From Luteipulveratus flavus (GTDB taxonomy: Bacteria > Actinomycetota > Actinomycetes > Actinomycetales > Dermatophilaceae), in NCBI RefSeq assembly GCF_029439465.1, contig NZ_JAROAV010000008.1, positions 186,001 through 250,000 on the forward strand: 64,000 nucleotides of DNA, written 5' to 3'. Below the pieces are notes generated by a model. It was not told the origin of the DNA. It saw only the letters and a list, made by a program, of their open reading frames with translations, and did no database searches. The translations under genes and the position numbers were made by a program. Within the stretch, counting starts at the first letter, position 1. Each line of letters begins with the position of its first letter. This document shows positions 26,303 to 36,603 of the stretch, in pieces.

Positions 26303-26536
26303 ATGGCAACCGAACCCGCGATCGAGGTCCCCATCCGTGACGAGGCCATCCGCCTCGGCCAGCTGCTGAAGCTCTCGGGCCTGGTGGAGGACGGCGCGCA
26401 GGCTCGTGAGCTCATCCAGACCGGGCGTGTCCTGGTCGACGGCGAGGTCGAGACACGCCGTGCCCACCAGGTCCGTCCGGGCTCGCGCGTCGAGCTGCCC
26501 GGTGCCGTGATGACGGTCGTCCGCAGCGACGGCTGA
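26303..26536 (+). CDS. S4-domain RNA-binding protein (YbcJ-like)
   Basis: A 77-residue protein that is a single S4 RNA-binding fold: IRLGQLLKLSGLVEDGAQAR, then ELIQTGRVLVDGEVETRRAHQVRPG. Such stand-alone S4 proteins bind structured RNA, perhaps ribosomal; the exact role is unknown. CACGAT 6 nt before the ATG suggests a leaderless mRNA. Divergent from sigD and convergent with groEL, from which it is divided by a 40-bp perfect palindrome. Confidence 0.9.
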   Translation: MATEPAIEVPIRDEAIRLGQLLKLSGLVEDGAQARELIQTGRVLVDGEVETRRAHQVRPGSRVELPGAVMTVVRSDG

Positions 26537-26553
26537 CCCCCGGACGCAGACGA

Positions 26554-26593
26554 GGCCGGGCTCGCACGAGGACGTCCTCGTGCGAGCCCGGCC
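26554..26593. terminator. 40-bp perfect palindrome between S4 gene and groEL
   Basis: Two 20-nt arms (26554-26573 and 26574-26593) are exact reverse complements with no spacer; the centre is GGAC/GTCC. As RNA from either strand it forms a very stable hairpin and should stop both convergent transcripts. As DNA it could extrude a cruciform. Confidence 0.9.
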
Positions 26594-26610
26594 CGCGTCA
26601 ACGACGATGA

Positions 26611-28236
<1,626 letters not shown>

Positions 28237-28325
28237 TCAGTGTGGTGAGGGTGTACGCCGAACGCCCCGACTCCCGGCTGCGCGGCAGCGGGACCGGGGC
28301 GCTCGTCGTACTGAGGTGGATCGGC

Positions 28326-28619
28326 TCAGCCGAGGACCGCGAGCACGTCGCGGGCCGAGAGGATGAGCAGCTCCTCGCCGGCGTACTTCACCTCGGTGCC
28401 GCCGTACTTGCTGTAGATGACCTTGTCGCCGACCGCGACGTCGAGCGGGACACGCTGGCCGTTGTCGTCGATGCGACCCGGACCGATGGCCAGGACCTCG
28501 CCCTCCTGGGGCTTCTCCTTGGCGGTGTCCGGGATGACCAGACCGGATGCGGTCGTCTGCTCGGCCTCGACCGACTTGACCACGATGCGGTCCTCGAGCG
28601 GCTTGATGTTCACCGACAC
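28326..28619 (-). CDS. groES: Co-chaperonin GroES (10 kDa)
   Basis: The 97-residue lid of the GroEL chamber. Starts [20 protein letters not shown], with the mobile loop [20 protein letters not shown] and the C-terminal [20 protein letters not shown]; length is standard. The GTG start follows AAGGAAGGT at a normal distance. First gene of the groES-groEL operon; promoter and two HrcA (CIRCE) operators are at 28741-28813, giving a leader of roughly 140 nt. Confidence 0.97.
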   Translation of the reverse strand: MSVNIKPLEDRIVVKSVEAEQTTASGLVIPDTAKEKPQEGEVLAIGPGRIDDNGQRVPLDVAVGDKVIYSKYGGTEVKYAGEELLILSARDVLAVLG

Positions 28620-28740
28620 GGTGTGACCTTCCTTGTGCGTGCAGGGCCTGCCCTGGCGGGCAGGGATGGATGCTTGCCGCCTGGGTCGTTGCCCGCTGGT
28701 CCCGTGCGCCGCCGTCGCGGGGGTCGACGCTCGTCCGTGG

Positions 28741-28813
28741 CTGGCACTTGCCCCAGGCGAGTGCCAGGTCTGAATCTAAAACGCGGCTGGCACTCGGTCA
28801 ACTCGAGTGCCAG
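28741..28813 (-). promoter_or_regulatory. groESL promoter with two CIRCE operators
   Basis: Minus-strand -35 TTGACC (28801-28796), 17-nt spacer, -10 TAGATT (28778-28773). CIRCE-like inverted repeats lie on both sides: CTGGCACTC-N9-GAGTGCCAG (28787-28813), spanning the -35, and CTGGCACTT-N9-GAGTGCCAG (28741-28767), just past the start point. HrcA repression of groESL is the established role of CIRCE; hrcA itself is not in this window. Confidence 0.93.
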
Positions 28814-28841
28814 ATCCGGGCGCCGTGGTGAGCAGTCCGGC

Positions 28842-29243
28842 TCAGGCGGTACGCCGGTCGTAGTCGTCCTGGTGGACCTGGACCTGGTCCATGTGGGTCT
28901 CGGCCCACGCCTTCATCTGGCCGACGACCACCAGCAACGACCGGCCGAGCTCGGTGATGGCGTACTCCACCGTGACGGGGACGGTGGGCGTGACCGTGCG
29001 AGTGATCAGGCCGTCGCGTTCCAGCGAGCGGAGCGTCTGGGTCAGCATCTTCTGGCTGACGCCGGCGATGTGGCGCGAGATCTCGGAGTAGCGCAGGTCG
29101 CCCTCCCCCAGCGTGCACAGCACCAGGGTCACCCACTTGTCGGTGAGCCGGTCCAGCAGCCGGCGGCTCTTGCACTGGGCCATGAAGGCGTCGTACTCGA
29201 CCTTGGCCTCGGCACGACGGCCCGCTGCGGTCCTGGTGGCCAT
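28842..29243 (-). CDS. HxlR-family transcriptional regulator
   Basis: A 133-residue winged-helix regulator of the HxlR type: CKSRRLLDRLTDKWVTLVLC (first helices), LRYSEISRHIAGVSQKMLTQ (recognition region), RSLERDGLITRTVTPTVPVT and VEYAITELGRSLLVV. Only one Cys is in the N-terminal sensor position, as in redox- or aldehyde-responsive relatives. Divergent from an oxidoreductase gene, which is its probable target; GTACGTAC and a near-repeat of TACGCACTT/TACGTACTT lie in the shared intergenic region. Confidence 0.92.
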   Translation of the reverse strand: MATRTAAGRRAEAKVEYDAFMAQCKSRRLLDRLTDKWVTLVLCTLGEGDLRYSEISRHIAGVSQKMLTQTLRSLERDGLITRTVTPTVPVTVEYAITELGRSLLVVVGQMKAWAETHMDQVQVHQDDYDRRTA

Positions 29244-29263
29244 GGCTGCTCCGTTCTGATCGT

Positions 29264-29286
29264 TACGCACTTCCAGGTACGTACTT
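29264..29286. promoter_or_regulatory. Candidate HxlR operator
   Basis: TACGCACTT (29264-29272) is repeated as TACGTACTT (29278-29286) and the palindrome GTACGTAC covers 29277-29284, midway between the divergent regulator and oxidoreductase genes. Assignment to HxlR is by position only. Confidence 0.5.
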
Positions 29287-29355
29287 ACCAAAAGAGAGTA
29301 GACCCTCGAAGGTGGTGCTCGTTCGGTTCCAGATATCGAGAAGGGAAGCGCCACC

Positions 29356-30255
29356 ATGCGTGCAGCAGTCGTACGAACCCCCGGCGAGGGCATCCAGATC
29401 ATCGACGTCCCGACGCCTGCAATCGGAGCGGGCGACATCCGGGTCCGGGTCCTCGCGGCGACGGTGAACCCCGTCGACATCCAGACCGCCCGCGGCACGT
29501 TCCACGAGATCGGCTGGATCGACCAGCCCGAGCACACGGGCCTCGGTTGGGACGTCGCCGGAGAGGTGACGGCGCTGGGCAGCGACGTGCACGGCCTGAC
29601 CGTCGGCACCCGGGTCGCCGCCCTGTCTGCCGGCGTGGACAAGCCGCTCGGTCCGTACGCCGAGGAGGTCATCGTGCCCACATCGGCCGCGGCACCACTC
29701 CCCGCAGGACTCGACCCCGTCGAAGCGGCAACCGTGCCGCTGAACGCCCTCACCGCGTCGCAGGCCCTGGACCTCCTCGGCGACCCCGCAGGACGAACCC
29801 TGCTCGTCACCGGAGCGGCCGGCGCAGTCGGTGGGTATGCCGTCCGGCTGGGCGTCGCCCGCGGTTGGACGGTCGTCGGTCTCGGGCGACCGACGGACAC
29901 CGCGACCATCGAGGAGGCCGGGGCGGCACCGGCCACCTCGCTGGACGAGGTGTCGCCGGTGGACGCCACCTTCGACCCGGCCGCGCTCGCCGAGGCCGCC
30001 CTGGCTGTCACGCGCGATGGCGGCCACTACGTCGGCGTCCTCCCGCCGCTCGTCCCGGCGTCGGAGCGCGGTATCCGCACCGAGGCTGTCGACGTCCACG
30101 AGGACGCAGCGGAGCTCGCCCGCCTGCTGCGGCTGACGGCCACCGGTGAGCTGCCGGCCCGCGTGCACGCGGTCGCACCGCTCGATGAGGTGAACGAGGT
30201 GCACGAGAAGGTGGCGGGCGGCGGCGTACGCGGTCGGTACGTGATCGTCCCCTGA
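29356..30255 (+). CDS. NADPH:quinone-reductase-like MDR oxidoreductase
   Basis: A 299-residue zinc-free medium-chain reductase. N-terminal GroES-like domain (MRAAVVRTPGEGIQIIDVPT, NPVDIQTARG, GLGWDVAGEVTALGSDV) and a Rossmann domain with LLVTGAAGAVGGYAVRLGVA (NADPH motif). No catalytic zinc ligands. Such enzymes reduce quinones or reactive enones. GAGAAGGGAAG lies before the ATG. Its divergent HxlR partner suggests induction by a reactive substrate. Ends at a strong bidirectional terminator. Confidence 0.92.
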   Translation: MRAAVVRTPGEGIQIIDVPTPAIGAGDIRVRVLAATVNPVDIQTARGTFHEIGWIDQPEHTGLGWDVAGEVTALGSDVHGLTVGTRVAALSAGVDKPLGPYAEEVIVPTSAAAPLPAGLDPVEAATVPLNALTASQALDLLGDPAGRTLLVTGAAGAVGGYAVRLGVARGWTVVGLGRPTDTATIEEAGAAPATSLDEVSPVDATFDPAALAEAALAVTRDGGHYVGVLPPLVPASERGIRTEAVDVHEDAAELARLLRLTATGELPARVHAVAPLDEVNEVHEKVAGGGVRGRYVIVP

Positions 30256-30265
30256 CCGCCCCAGC

Positions 30266-30299
30266 GGTAGCGGCCGCCACGACAACGGCGGCCGCTACC
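30266..30299. terminator. Bidirectional hairpin between oxidoreductase and prs
   Basis: Perfect 13-bp stem GGTAGCGGCCGCC (30266-30278) with GGCGGCCGCTACC (30287-30299), 8-nt loop. Overlaps the last codons of prs. Confidence 0.85.
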
Positions 30300-31272
30300 C
30301 GAGCGGGAGCCTGGCGTCCGGGGGTGCGTGCGTCGGGTCGACGCCGTCGAACAGGCTGCTGACTGACTCACCGGCGTGGATGCGCGCGATGGCCTTCGCG
30401 AACAGGTCGGCCACCGAACGCACCTGCAGCTGCGGCCAGTCCGGCGCCGGCACGGTGTCGGTGGTGACGACCTCCTGGATCATCGGATGGGTACTCAGCC
30501 GCTCCACTGCCGGACCGGCGAACAGGCCGTGCGTGCAGGCGATCGCCGCCTCCGTACAGCCGAACTCCTTCAGCCGGTCCATCAGCTCCACCACCGAGCC
30601 GCCGGTCGCGATCTCGTCGTCCAGCACGATCGCGCGCTTGCCGGTGACGTCGCCGACGATGGCGTCGATGACCACCTTGTCGTCCGCCTTGCGCTGCTTG
30701 CTGCCGGCGGCGACGGGCAGCCCGAGCAGCCGGGCGAACAGCGTGGCGGTCTTGGCGTTGCCGAGGTCGGGCGAGACGACCACGGTGTCGCTCAGGTCGC
30801 GCCCGCGGAAGTGGTCGGCGAGCACGCCGATGGCGGTCAGGTGGTCGACCGGGACGGAGAAGAAGCCGTGCACCTGCGGGGCGTGCAGCGCCATGGTCAG
30901 GACCCGGCTCACCCCGGAGGTCGCGAGCAGGTCGGCGACCAGGCGGCCACCCAACGAGATCCGTGAGGCGTCCTTCTTGTCCGACCTGGCGTACGCGTAG
31001 TGCGGGATGACCGCCGTGATCTGGGCCGCCGAGGCACCCTTGGCCGCGTCGATCATCAGCAGCAGCTCCATCAGGTGCTCCTGCGTCGGCGGGACGAGGG
31101 GCTGGACGATGTAGACGTCGCGCTGCCGGCAGTTGGCGAGCAGCCGAGCCTGCAGGCAGTCGTTGCTGAAGCGCGTGATCTCGACCTCGGAGAGCGGCAC
31201 TCCGAGGGCGCCCGAGATGCTGCCCGCGAGTCGGGGATGAGCCGAGCCGGAGAAGACCACGATGTCGCGCAC
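30295..31272 (-). CDS. prs: Ribose-phosphate pyrophosphokinase (divergent type)
   Basis: Makes PRPP from ribose-5-phosphate and ATP. 325 residues with the family landmarks: RFSNDCLQARLLANCRQRDV, IPHYAYARSDKKDASRISLG, VVSPDLGNAKTATLFARLLG and the PRPP-binding loop AIVLDDEIATGGSVVEL. The loop differs from the DDMIDTGGT form of the usual bacterial enzyme, so this may be a second paralogue rather than the housekeeping prs that actinobacteria keep beside glmU. AAGGAG precedes the GTG start. Convergent with the oxidoreductase, divergent from the methyltransferase. Confidence 0.9.
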   Translation of the reverse strand: MRDIVVFSGSAHPRLAGSISGALGVPLSEVEITRFSNDCLQARLLANCRQRDVYIVQPLVPPTQEHLMELLLMIDAAKGASAAQITAVIPHYAYARSDKKDASRISLGGRLVADLLATSGVSRVLTMALHAPQVHGFFSVPVDHLTAIGVLADHFRGRDLSDTVVVSPDLGNAKTATLFARLLGLPVAAGSKQRKADDKVVIDAIVGDVTGKRAIVLDDEIATGGSVVELMDRLKEFGCTEAAIACTHGLFAGPAVERLSTHPMIQEVVTTDTVPAPDWPQLQVRSVADLFAKAIARIHAGESVSSLFDGVDPTHAPPDARLPLG

Positions 31273-31408
31273 GGGAGGAGCTCCTTGAACGTGCCAGGGC
31301 CGATACCTCGGAGACTAGTCCGGACCTGCGCCGGTGCGCGCGTTCCGGTCCGCGCCGTGGACCGGCCGGCCCGCCCACCGGGAGCCGTCGTGCGCCAGAA
31401 TGCCGGCC

Positions 31409-32632
31409 ATGGACCTTGCGCTCGTACGCCGGCTCACCTCGGGTGAGGGCTGGGGACTGCTGCAGTCCCTCCCGCCGTACGACGCGAAGGAGGCCCTCGG
31501 ACTCGGGGTCCGGCTGCGGGAGGCGGGATTCCCGGCGGACCTGGTGGCGGCCGCGCTGACCCAGTCCGAGCTGCGGGCGCGGGCGGCGGACAAGCTCGGC
31601 TCGTCCGCGGCGGAGATGCTGCTGACGCGGGACGGGCTCGAGCAGGCCACCCGCCGGCCCGTGGCGGAGGCCCACGCCCGGCGGTTCGCGGAGGCGGGCG
31701 TACGCCACGTGCTCGATCTGGGCTGCGGGATCGGTTCGGACGCCATGGCTTTCGCGGACTGCGACCTGCAGGTGGACGCGGTGGACGCCGACGAGGTGAC
31801 CGCCGCGATCGCCGCCGTGAACCTGCGCCCGTGGGAGCACGCCCGGGTGGAGCACATGCACGCCGAGCAGGTCAGCCTGCCCCGCGGCGAGGCCGCCCGT
31901 GGCGTCGGCGTGTGGCTGGACCCCGCACGGCGTACCCCCGGTGTCGCGGACATCTCCGGTCGGACGCGCCGCCTGTTCCGGCTGGAGGACCTGAGCCCGA
32001 GCTGGCACGTGGTCCGCGACATCGCCGGTCGCGCGCCTGCGGTCGCTGCGAAGCTCTCCCCCGCGTTCCCGCACGCCCAGCTGCCGGCGGGAGCGGAGGC
32101 GGAGTGGGTCTCCTACGACGGCGAGGTCGTCGAGTGCGCGGTCTGGTGGGGGTCGCTGGTCCGCCGGCCCGGACGCACTGCGCACGTGCTCGGCCCCCGG
32201 GTGGACGCGGTCGTGACCGAGGCCGACGCGGTGGACGCCGACCCGACCCTGGCCGAGCTGGGGCGGCTGAATCCGTACCTGTACGAACCGGATCGAGCGA
32301 TCATCCGATCCGGTCTCGTCGGCGCGCTGGTCAACGCGGTCGGCGGCCGCGAGCTCGCGACCGGGCTGGGGTACGTCAACGCGGCGCACGAGCTGCGGCT
32401 GCCGTGGGCCCGCCGGTACGCCGTGACCGACGTGATCCCGTACAACGTCAAGGGGCTGCGGGCGCTGCTGCGTGACCGGGACGCCGGCCGGGTCACGATC
32501 AAGAAGCGCGGCGTCTCGATCGACGCCGACCAGCTGCGCCGCCAGCTGCGGCTGTCCGGCAGCCAGGAGGTCACCGTGGTCCTCACCCGGTTGCGCCAGG
32601 CGCAGGTCGCCCTCGTGGTCACCCCGTTCTGA
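31409..32632 (+). CDS. THUMP-like domain class I methyltransferase
   Basis: A 407-residue SAM-dependent methyltransferase. The SAM motif is HVLDLGCGIGSDAMAFADCD (about 110) with a following acidic VDAVDADEV; the C-terminal part carries the THUMP-like domain (YVNAAHELRLPWARRYAVTD to VTIKKRGVSIDADQLRRQL). The target is probably RNA but is not known. I chose the ATG at 31409 because CAGAAT lies 7 nt upstream (leaderless pattern); another in-frame ATG is 9 nt earlier. Divergent from prs. Confidence 0.85.
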   Translation: MDLALVRRLTSGEGWGLLQSLPPYDAKEALGLGVRLREAGFPADLVAAALTQSELRARAADKLGSSAAEMLLTRDGLEQATRRPVAEAHARRFAEAGVRHVLDLGCGIGSDAMAFADCDLQVDAVDADEVTAAIAAVNLRPWEHARVEHMHAEQVSLPRGEAARGVGVWLDPARRTPGVADISGRTRRLFRLEDLSPSWHVVRDIAGRAPAVAAKLSPAFPHAQLPAGAEAEWVSYDGEVVECAVWWGSLVRRPGRTAHVLGPRVDAVVTEADAVDADPTLAELGRLNPYLYEPDRAIIRSGLVGALVNAVGGRELATGLGYVNAAHELRLPWARRYAVTDVIPYNVKGLRALLRDRDAGRVTIKKRGVSIDADQLRRQLRLSGSQEVTVVLTRLRQAQVALVVTPF

Positions 32633-32659
32633 TCCCGGCCGACTGCCTACACTCTGCGC

Positions 32660-33328
32660 ATGTCGCACACTTCCGACGATCCGTACGCGCCGCCGCCCGA
32701 GAACAACGCCGGAGGCCAGCAGCCGCAGTATGGGCAGAATCCGCCTCAGTACGGGCAGAACCCGACCCAGCCCCAGTACGGCCAGAACCCCCCGCAGTAC
32801 GGCCAGAACCCCCCGCAGTACGGGCAGAGCCCGACCCAGCCTCAGTACGGCCAGCAGCCCGGGTACCCGGCCGCGCCCGGCTACGACCCGGGGCAGTACC
32901 CGTACGGCGGTTACGGCCAGGGACAGCCGGCGGGGCCCGTCGGTCGCCCCGGCACGCTGCTGGCCGCGAGCATCCTCACCTGGATCGGGTCCGGGCTCGG
33001 GATCCTGGTCGGCCTCGTGCTGATGGTCGCCTCGGGGTCCTCGGAGTTCCGGGACCAGCTGGACGACGTCGAGCCGGGAGCGGTCGCTGCGATCGGCGGC
33101 GTCATCCTGGCCATCTGCGTCGTCTCCGCGCTCATGGCGTTCTTCGCGTTCAAGGGTCACCGGTGGGCCGTCATCGTGCTGACGGTGCTCGGCGCGCTGT
33201 TCATGCTCGGCGCCATCAGCTCCCTCGCCCAGGGCAACGGCGGCGGGATCGTCAGCCTGGCGTGGATCGGGGCGGCCGTCGGCCTCTTCTGGGCCACACC
33301 GTCACGACAGTTCTACGCCCGCCGCTAG
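32660..33328 (+). CDS. Membrane protein with PQYGQ-repeat N-terminus
   Basis: A 222-residue protein. Residues about 20-95 are low-complexity, with seven or so PQYGQ/PQYGQNP units and then Gly/Tyr/Pro-rich sequence; no charged residues occur in the core repeats. Four hydrophobic helices follow (TLLAASILTWIGSGLGILVG, AIGGVILAICVVSALMAFFA, WAVIVLTVLGALFMLGAISS, GIVSLAWIGAAVGLFWA). Function unknown; such tails in actinobacteria may interact with cell-envelope partners. TACACT 6 nt before the ATG indicates a leaderless mRNA. The stop codon shares CTAG with the converging GH3 gene. Confidence 0.85.
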   Translation: MSHTSDDPYAPPPENNAGGQQPQYGQNPPQYGQNPTQPQYGQNPPQYGQNPPQYGQSPTQPQYGQQPGYPAAPGYDPGQYPYGGYGQGQPAGPVGRPGTLLAASILTWIGSGLGILVGLVLMVASGSSEFRDQLDDVEPGAVAAIGGVILAICVVSALMAFFAFKGHRWAVIVLTVLGALFMLGAISSLAQGNGGGIVSLAWIGAAVGLFWATPSRQFYARR

Positions 33329-35085
33329 CAGCCCGACCCGGCCTTCCAGCGCCCCACGGCCACCGGCAGCCTGCCGGTGGCCTTCCGCTTGCCCGTCAGC
33401 ACCTCGACGACCGCCTGGAAGGTCTCCGGCGTCCGCCCGTACGCGGCGATGCGGGTCGCGCCGGCCGGCCCACCACGCAGCGCGTACGGGGTGTCGAGAC
33501 CGACCATCACCCGACCCGTACCGCCCTGCGAGCCGCTGGACTCACCGGTGCCGGCGTTGTACGCGCCACCTCCGAGCAGCCGCACCGTGGTGCCGCTGCC
33601 GACGCGCAGCCCCGCTCGGCGGGCGGCGGCGCCGAAGCGGCTGCGGTCGGCCTGGGTCCCTCCGGAGATCCGGACGCCGCCGGTGACGGCCGCGGCGCCG
33701 CACGGGCCGGAGATCTGGGTGACCGAGGCGCGCGCGAGTGCGAGCGCGTCGGCGTGATGCGCGCCGACCGCGGAGGCGGGCGGCTGCTGCGCCGAGCCCG
33801 CCCGACGCATGGTCGCGACGATCCGCGCCGCCGACTCGACCAGCCGGTCCCGGGTGAGCTGCCCCGACGCGACGGCCTTGGTCAGAGCCGTGACGGAGGC
33901 GCCGGGGTCGGCGGGCATCAGCAGGACGTCCGCGCCCGCGGCGACGGCCTGCACCGCGCCGCGGCCCGAGCCGTACCGCTGGTCGACCGCGCCCATCTGC
34001 AGCGCGTCGGTGACGATCAGGCCCTTGAACCCCAGCTGCTGCCGCAGCAGCCCGGTCAGCACGGGGCGGCTCATCGTGGACGGCGCGCCGGCGTCGAGCG
34101 CGTCCAGCACGATGTGGGCCGACATGACGGCCGGAGCGCCGTCGCGCACCAGGGCTTGGAACGGCACGAGGTCGCGTCCCCGCAGCGCGTCCAGGGAGGC
34201 CCGCTGGCGGGGCAGGCCGATGTGGCTGTCGGTGGTGACCGAGCCGTGGCCCGGGAAGTGCTTCGCGACGGGGACGACGCCGGCCTGGGCGTAGCCACGC
34301 GCCTGCGCCGTGGCCGTACGCGCCACCCGCTGCGGGTCCGAGCCCGGGGAGCGGACGCCGATCGTGGGGTCCTGCGCGCCGATGGTGACGTCCGCGTCGG
34401 GCGAGAAGACCATCGTCATGCCCAGCGCCCGCAGCTCCTCGCCGATGCCGTGCGCCACCCGCGTCGCGAGGGCGGGGTCGTCCGCTGCGCCGTACGCCAT
34501 CCCCGACGGCAGCTCCGTGACCGGTGCACCCAGCCGAGCGACGGGGCCGCCCTCCTGGTCCACCGAGACGATCGCCGGCCAGTCCCGGCCGTCGGCGCGC
34601 ATCGCCTGCTGTGCACGTTCGGCACCGGAGCGCAGGCCGCTGACGAGCGAGGCGCTGCTCGGCACGTTGCCGGGGAAGAGGATCACGCCGCCGAGGTGGT
34701 CGCCGCTGATGGCGCGGGCCGCCGCGTCCGGGCTGCTGCCGTCGTAGAAGCCGACGATCAGCTGAGCCGCGAGCCGCTCGGTCGGGAGGCGGCTGACGTC
34801 CTTGCGTGCGGCGGCGAGCTCGGCGTCGGTCGGGACGCCGACGCCGGTGGGTGCGGGCGCGCTCGAGGACGGCCCAGCGGTGGGAGGCACCGGCGCCGTG
34901 GGCGCCGTGGGCGCCGTGCGGGTCGGGCTCGCGCTCCGAGCCGTGGAGAAGGTCGACGTCGCCGGAGCGGCGGCACCGTCGTCCCCGCCCGAACAGCTCG
35001 CCAGCAGCGCCGCGACGCAGACCGCACCGGCGGCCCGAGACAGCAGACCGCCACGGGTCGATGGCACGGACCGCGACCGGGTCAT
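33325..35085 (-). CDS. GH3-family beta-N-acetylhexosaminidase lipoprotein
   Basis: A 586-residue exported enzyme. Lipoprotein signal ([19 protein letters not shown], lipidated Cys near 26), an Ala/Pro/Thr/Ser linker (to about 75), then a glycoside hydrolase family 3 domain: [16 protein letters not shown], the NagZ hallmark [18 protein letters not shown] (His and Asp of the general acid loop) and [13 protein letters not shown] (nucleophile Asp). It should remove GlcNAc from peptidoglycan fragments outside the membrane. A C-terminal extra domain (about 400-586) follows. The start overlaps the tsaD stop (ATGA), so it is co-translated with the t6A genes. Confidence 0.9.
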   Translation of the reverse strand: MTRSRSVPSTRGGLLSRAAGAVCVAALLASCSGGDDGAAAPATSTFSTARSASPTRTAPTAPTAPVPPTAGPSSSAPAPTGVGVPTDAELAAARKDVSRLPTERLAAQLIVGFYDGSSPDAAARAISGDHLGGVILFPGNVPSSASLVSGLRSGAERAQQAMRADGRDWPAIVSVDQEGGPVARLGAPVTELPSGMAYGAADDPALATRVAHGIGEELRALGMTMVFSPDADVTIGAQDPTIGVRSPGSDPQRVARTATAQARGYAQAGVVPVAKHFPGHGSVTTDSHIGLPRQRASLDALRGRDLVPFQALVRDGAPAVMSAHIVLDALDAGAPSTMSRPVLTGLLRQQLGFKGLIVTDALQMGAVDQRYGSGRGAVQAVAAGADVLLMPADPGASVTALTKAVASGQLTRDRLVESAARIVATMRRAGSAQQPPASAVGAHHADALALARASVTQISGPCGAAAVTGGVRISGGTQADRSRFGAAARRAGLRVGSGTTVRLLGGGAYNAGTGESSGSQGGTGRVMVGLDTPYALRGGPAGATRIAAYGRTPETFQAVVEVLTGKRKATGRLPVAVGRWKAGSGC

Positions 35086-36140
35086 GCCTGGACGCTCGCC
35101 ACTGGCAGCGAGGAGTCGGCCGGCAGGGCCAAGTCGGACGGCGGCAGACCACGCATCACCATCTGCGAGCCGAGGGCGGCCACCATCGCGCCGTTGTCGG
35201 TACACAGCCGGATCCGCGGGACCCGCAGCCGGATGCCCGCCTCGGCGCAGCGCTTCTCGGCCAGCTCGCGCAGCTGGGTGTTCGCCGTGACGCCGCCGCC
35301 GATCTGCAGGTCGGAGATGCCGAGCTCGGTGCAGGCCAGGACGGCCTTGCGGGTGAGGACGTCCGCCACCGCATGGCTGAAGCTCGCCGCAACGTCCGCG
35401 ACGGGCACCGGCTCGCCGGCCCGCTCACGCGCCTCGACCCACCGGACCACGGCGGTCTTGAGCCCGGAGAAGGAGTAGTCGAAGCGGTGGCGCTCCATGT
35501 CCTTGCGCGAGGTCAGACCGCGCGGGAACGCGATGGCCTCGGGGTCGCCGTCCCGCGCCGCGCGGTCGATGTGCGGCCCACCCGGGTAGGGCAGACCGAG
35601 CACCCGCGCGACCTTGTCGTACGCCTCGCCGGCCGCGTCGTCGATCGTGGAGCCGAGCTCCTCGACGTCGGAGGCGATGTCCCGCACCACGAGCAGGTTG
35701 GTGTGGCCGCCGGACACCAGCAGCGCGACCGTCGGCTCCGGTAGCGGGCCGTGGTCGAGGACGTCGGCGCACACGTGCGCGGCCAGGTGGTTGACGCCGT
35801 ACAGCGGCTTGTCGAGGCACAGGGCCAGCGCCTTCGCACTCGCGACGCCCACCATGAGCGCACCGGCGAGCCCGGGCCCGGACGTGACCGCGATCGCGTC
35901 GACGTCGTCCAGCCGGTGACCGGCCTCGGCGCTCGCGCGCTCCAGCATCGGAATCATCGACTCCAGGTGCGCGCGGCTCGCGACCTCGGGGACGACGCCG
36001 CCGAAGCGGGCGTGCTCGTCCACGCTGCTCGCCAGGGCGTCGCCGACGAGCGTGGTGCCGCGCACGAACGCCACACCCGTCTCGTCGCAGCTGGACTCGA
36101 TGCCGAGGACCAGTGGTTCGTCGGTCGTCGCGTCAGACAT
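35082..36140 (-). CDS. tsaD: tRNA t6A37 threonylcarbamoyltransferase TsaD
   Basis: Catalytic subunit for N6-threonylcarbamoyladenosine at position 37 of ANN-decoding tRNAs. About 352 residues: [34 protein letters not shown], the metal-binding [14 protein letters not shown] (HxxxH), [13 protein letters not shown] and [14 protein letters not shown]. Start ATG 36140 follows GGAGG at 8 nt and lies 8 nt inside rimI. Works with TsaB and TsaE encoded just upstream in the same leftward run; TsaC (Sua5) is not in the window. Confidence 0.97.
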   Translation of the reverse strand: MSDATTDEPLVLGIESSCDETGVAFVRGTTLVGDALASSVDEHARFGGVVPEVASRAHLESMIPMLERASAEAGHRLDDVDAIAVTSGPGLAGALMVGVASAKALALCLDKPLYGVNHLAAHVCADVLDHGPLPEPTVALLVSGGHTNLLVVRDIASDVEELGSTIDDAAGEAYDKVARVLGLPYPGGPHIDRAARDGDPEAIAFPRGLTSRKDMERHRFDYSFSGLKTAVVRWVEARERAGEPVPVADVAASFSHAVADVLTRKAVLACTELGISDLQIGGGVTANTQLRELAEKRCAEAGIRLRVPRIRLCTDNGAMVAALGSQMVMRGLPPSDLALPADSSLPVASVQA

Positions 36141-36603
36141 GGGACGCACCTCCGTTCAGCAGCCGGCGCAGGATCAGAGCGTCCACGTCACCCGGCTGGT
36201 AGTAGCGGCGACGCACCGAGATCTGCTCGAAACCGTTGCGGTCGTACAGCTTTCGGGCCGAGACGTTGTCGGCGCGCACCTCGAGCATGAGCGACTCCGC
36301 TCCGCTACCGGTGGCCGTGGTCACCATCCAGTCGAGCAGGCGCTGACCGAGGCCGCTCCTCTGAGCGTCCGGCGCGACGGCGACGGTCATCACGTCGGCG
36401 ACGTCACCGCCCTGGTCGACACCGGCGTACCCGACGACCTTCGCCTCGCGCTCGGCCACGACGTACGCGCGACGCGGGCGGCCGGCGAGCTCGCCCCACC
36501 AGCTGTTCGCGGTCCAGGCGTCGTCGGCGAAGAGCTCGCGCTCCAGCTCGACCAGCCGGTCGATGTCCTGCCAGCGCATCTCGCGCAGCGCGGTCGCGGT
36601 CAC
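36133..36603 (-). CDS. rimI: Ribosomal protein S18 alanine N-acetyltransferase
   Basis: A 156-residue GNAT enzyme: [40 protein letters not shown] (acetyl-CoA loop) and [20 protein letters not shown] with the family end [12 protein letters not shown]. It N-acetylates ribosomal protein bS18 and, in actinobacteria, probably other N-termini. Lies between tsaB and tsaD with overlaps on both sides (4 nt and 8 nt), the common actinobacterial order. Confidence 0.94.
   Translation of the reverse strand: MTATALREMRWQDIDRLVELERELFADDAWTANSWWGELAGRPRRAYVVAEREAKVVGYAGVDQGGDVADVMTVAVAPDAQRSGLGQRLLDWMVTTATGSGAESLMLEVRADNVSARKLYDRNGFEQISVRRRYYQPGDVDALILRRLLNGGASHV

Noticed and set aside
33163-35478. 771-codon plus-strand frame over the GH3 and tsaD region
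   Set aside because: Antisense to two well-conserved genes; composition is typical of a shadow frame.
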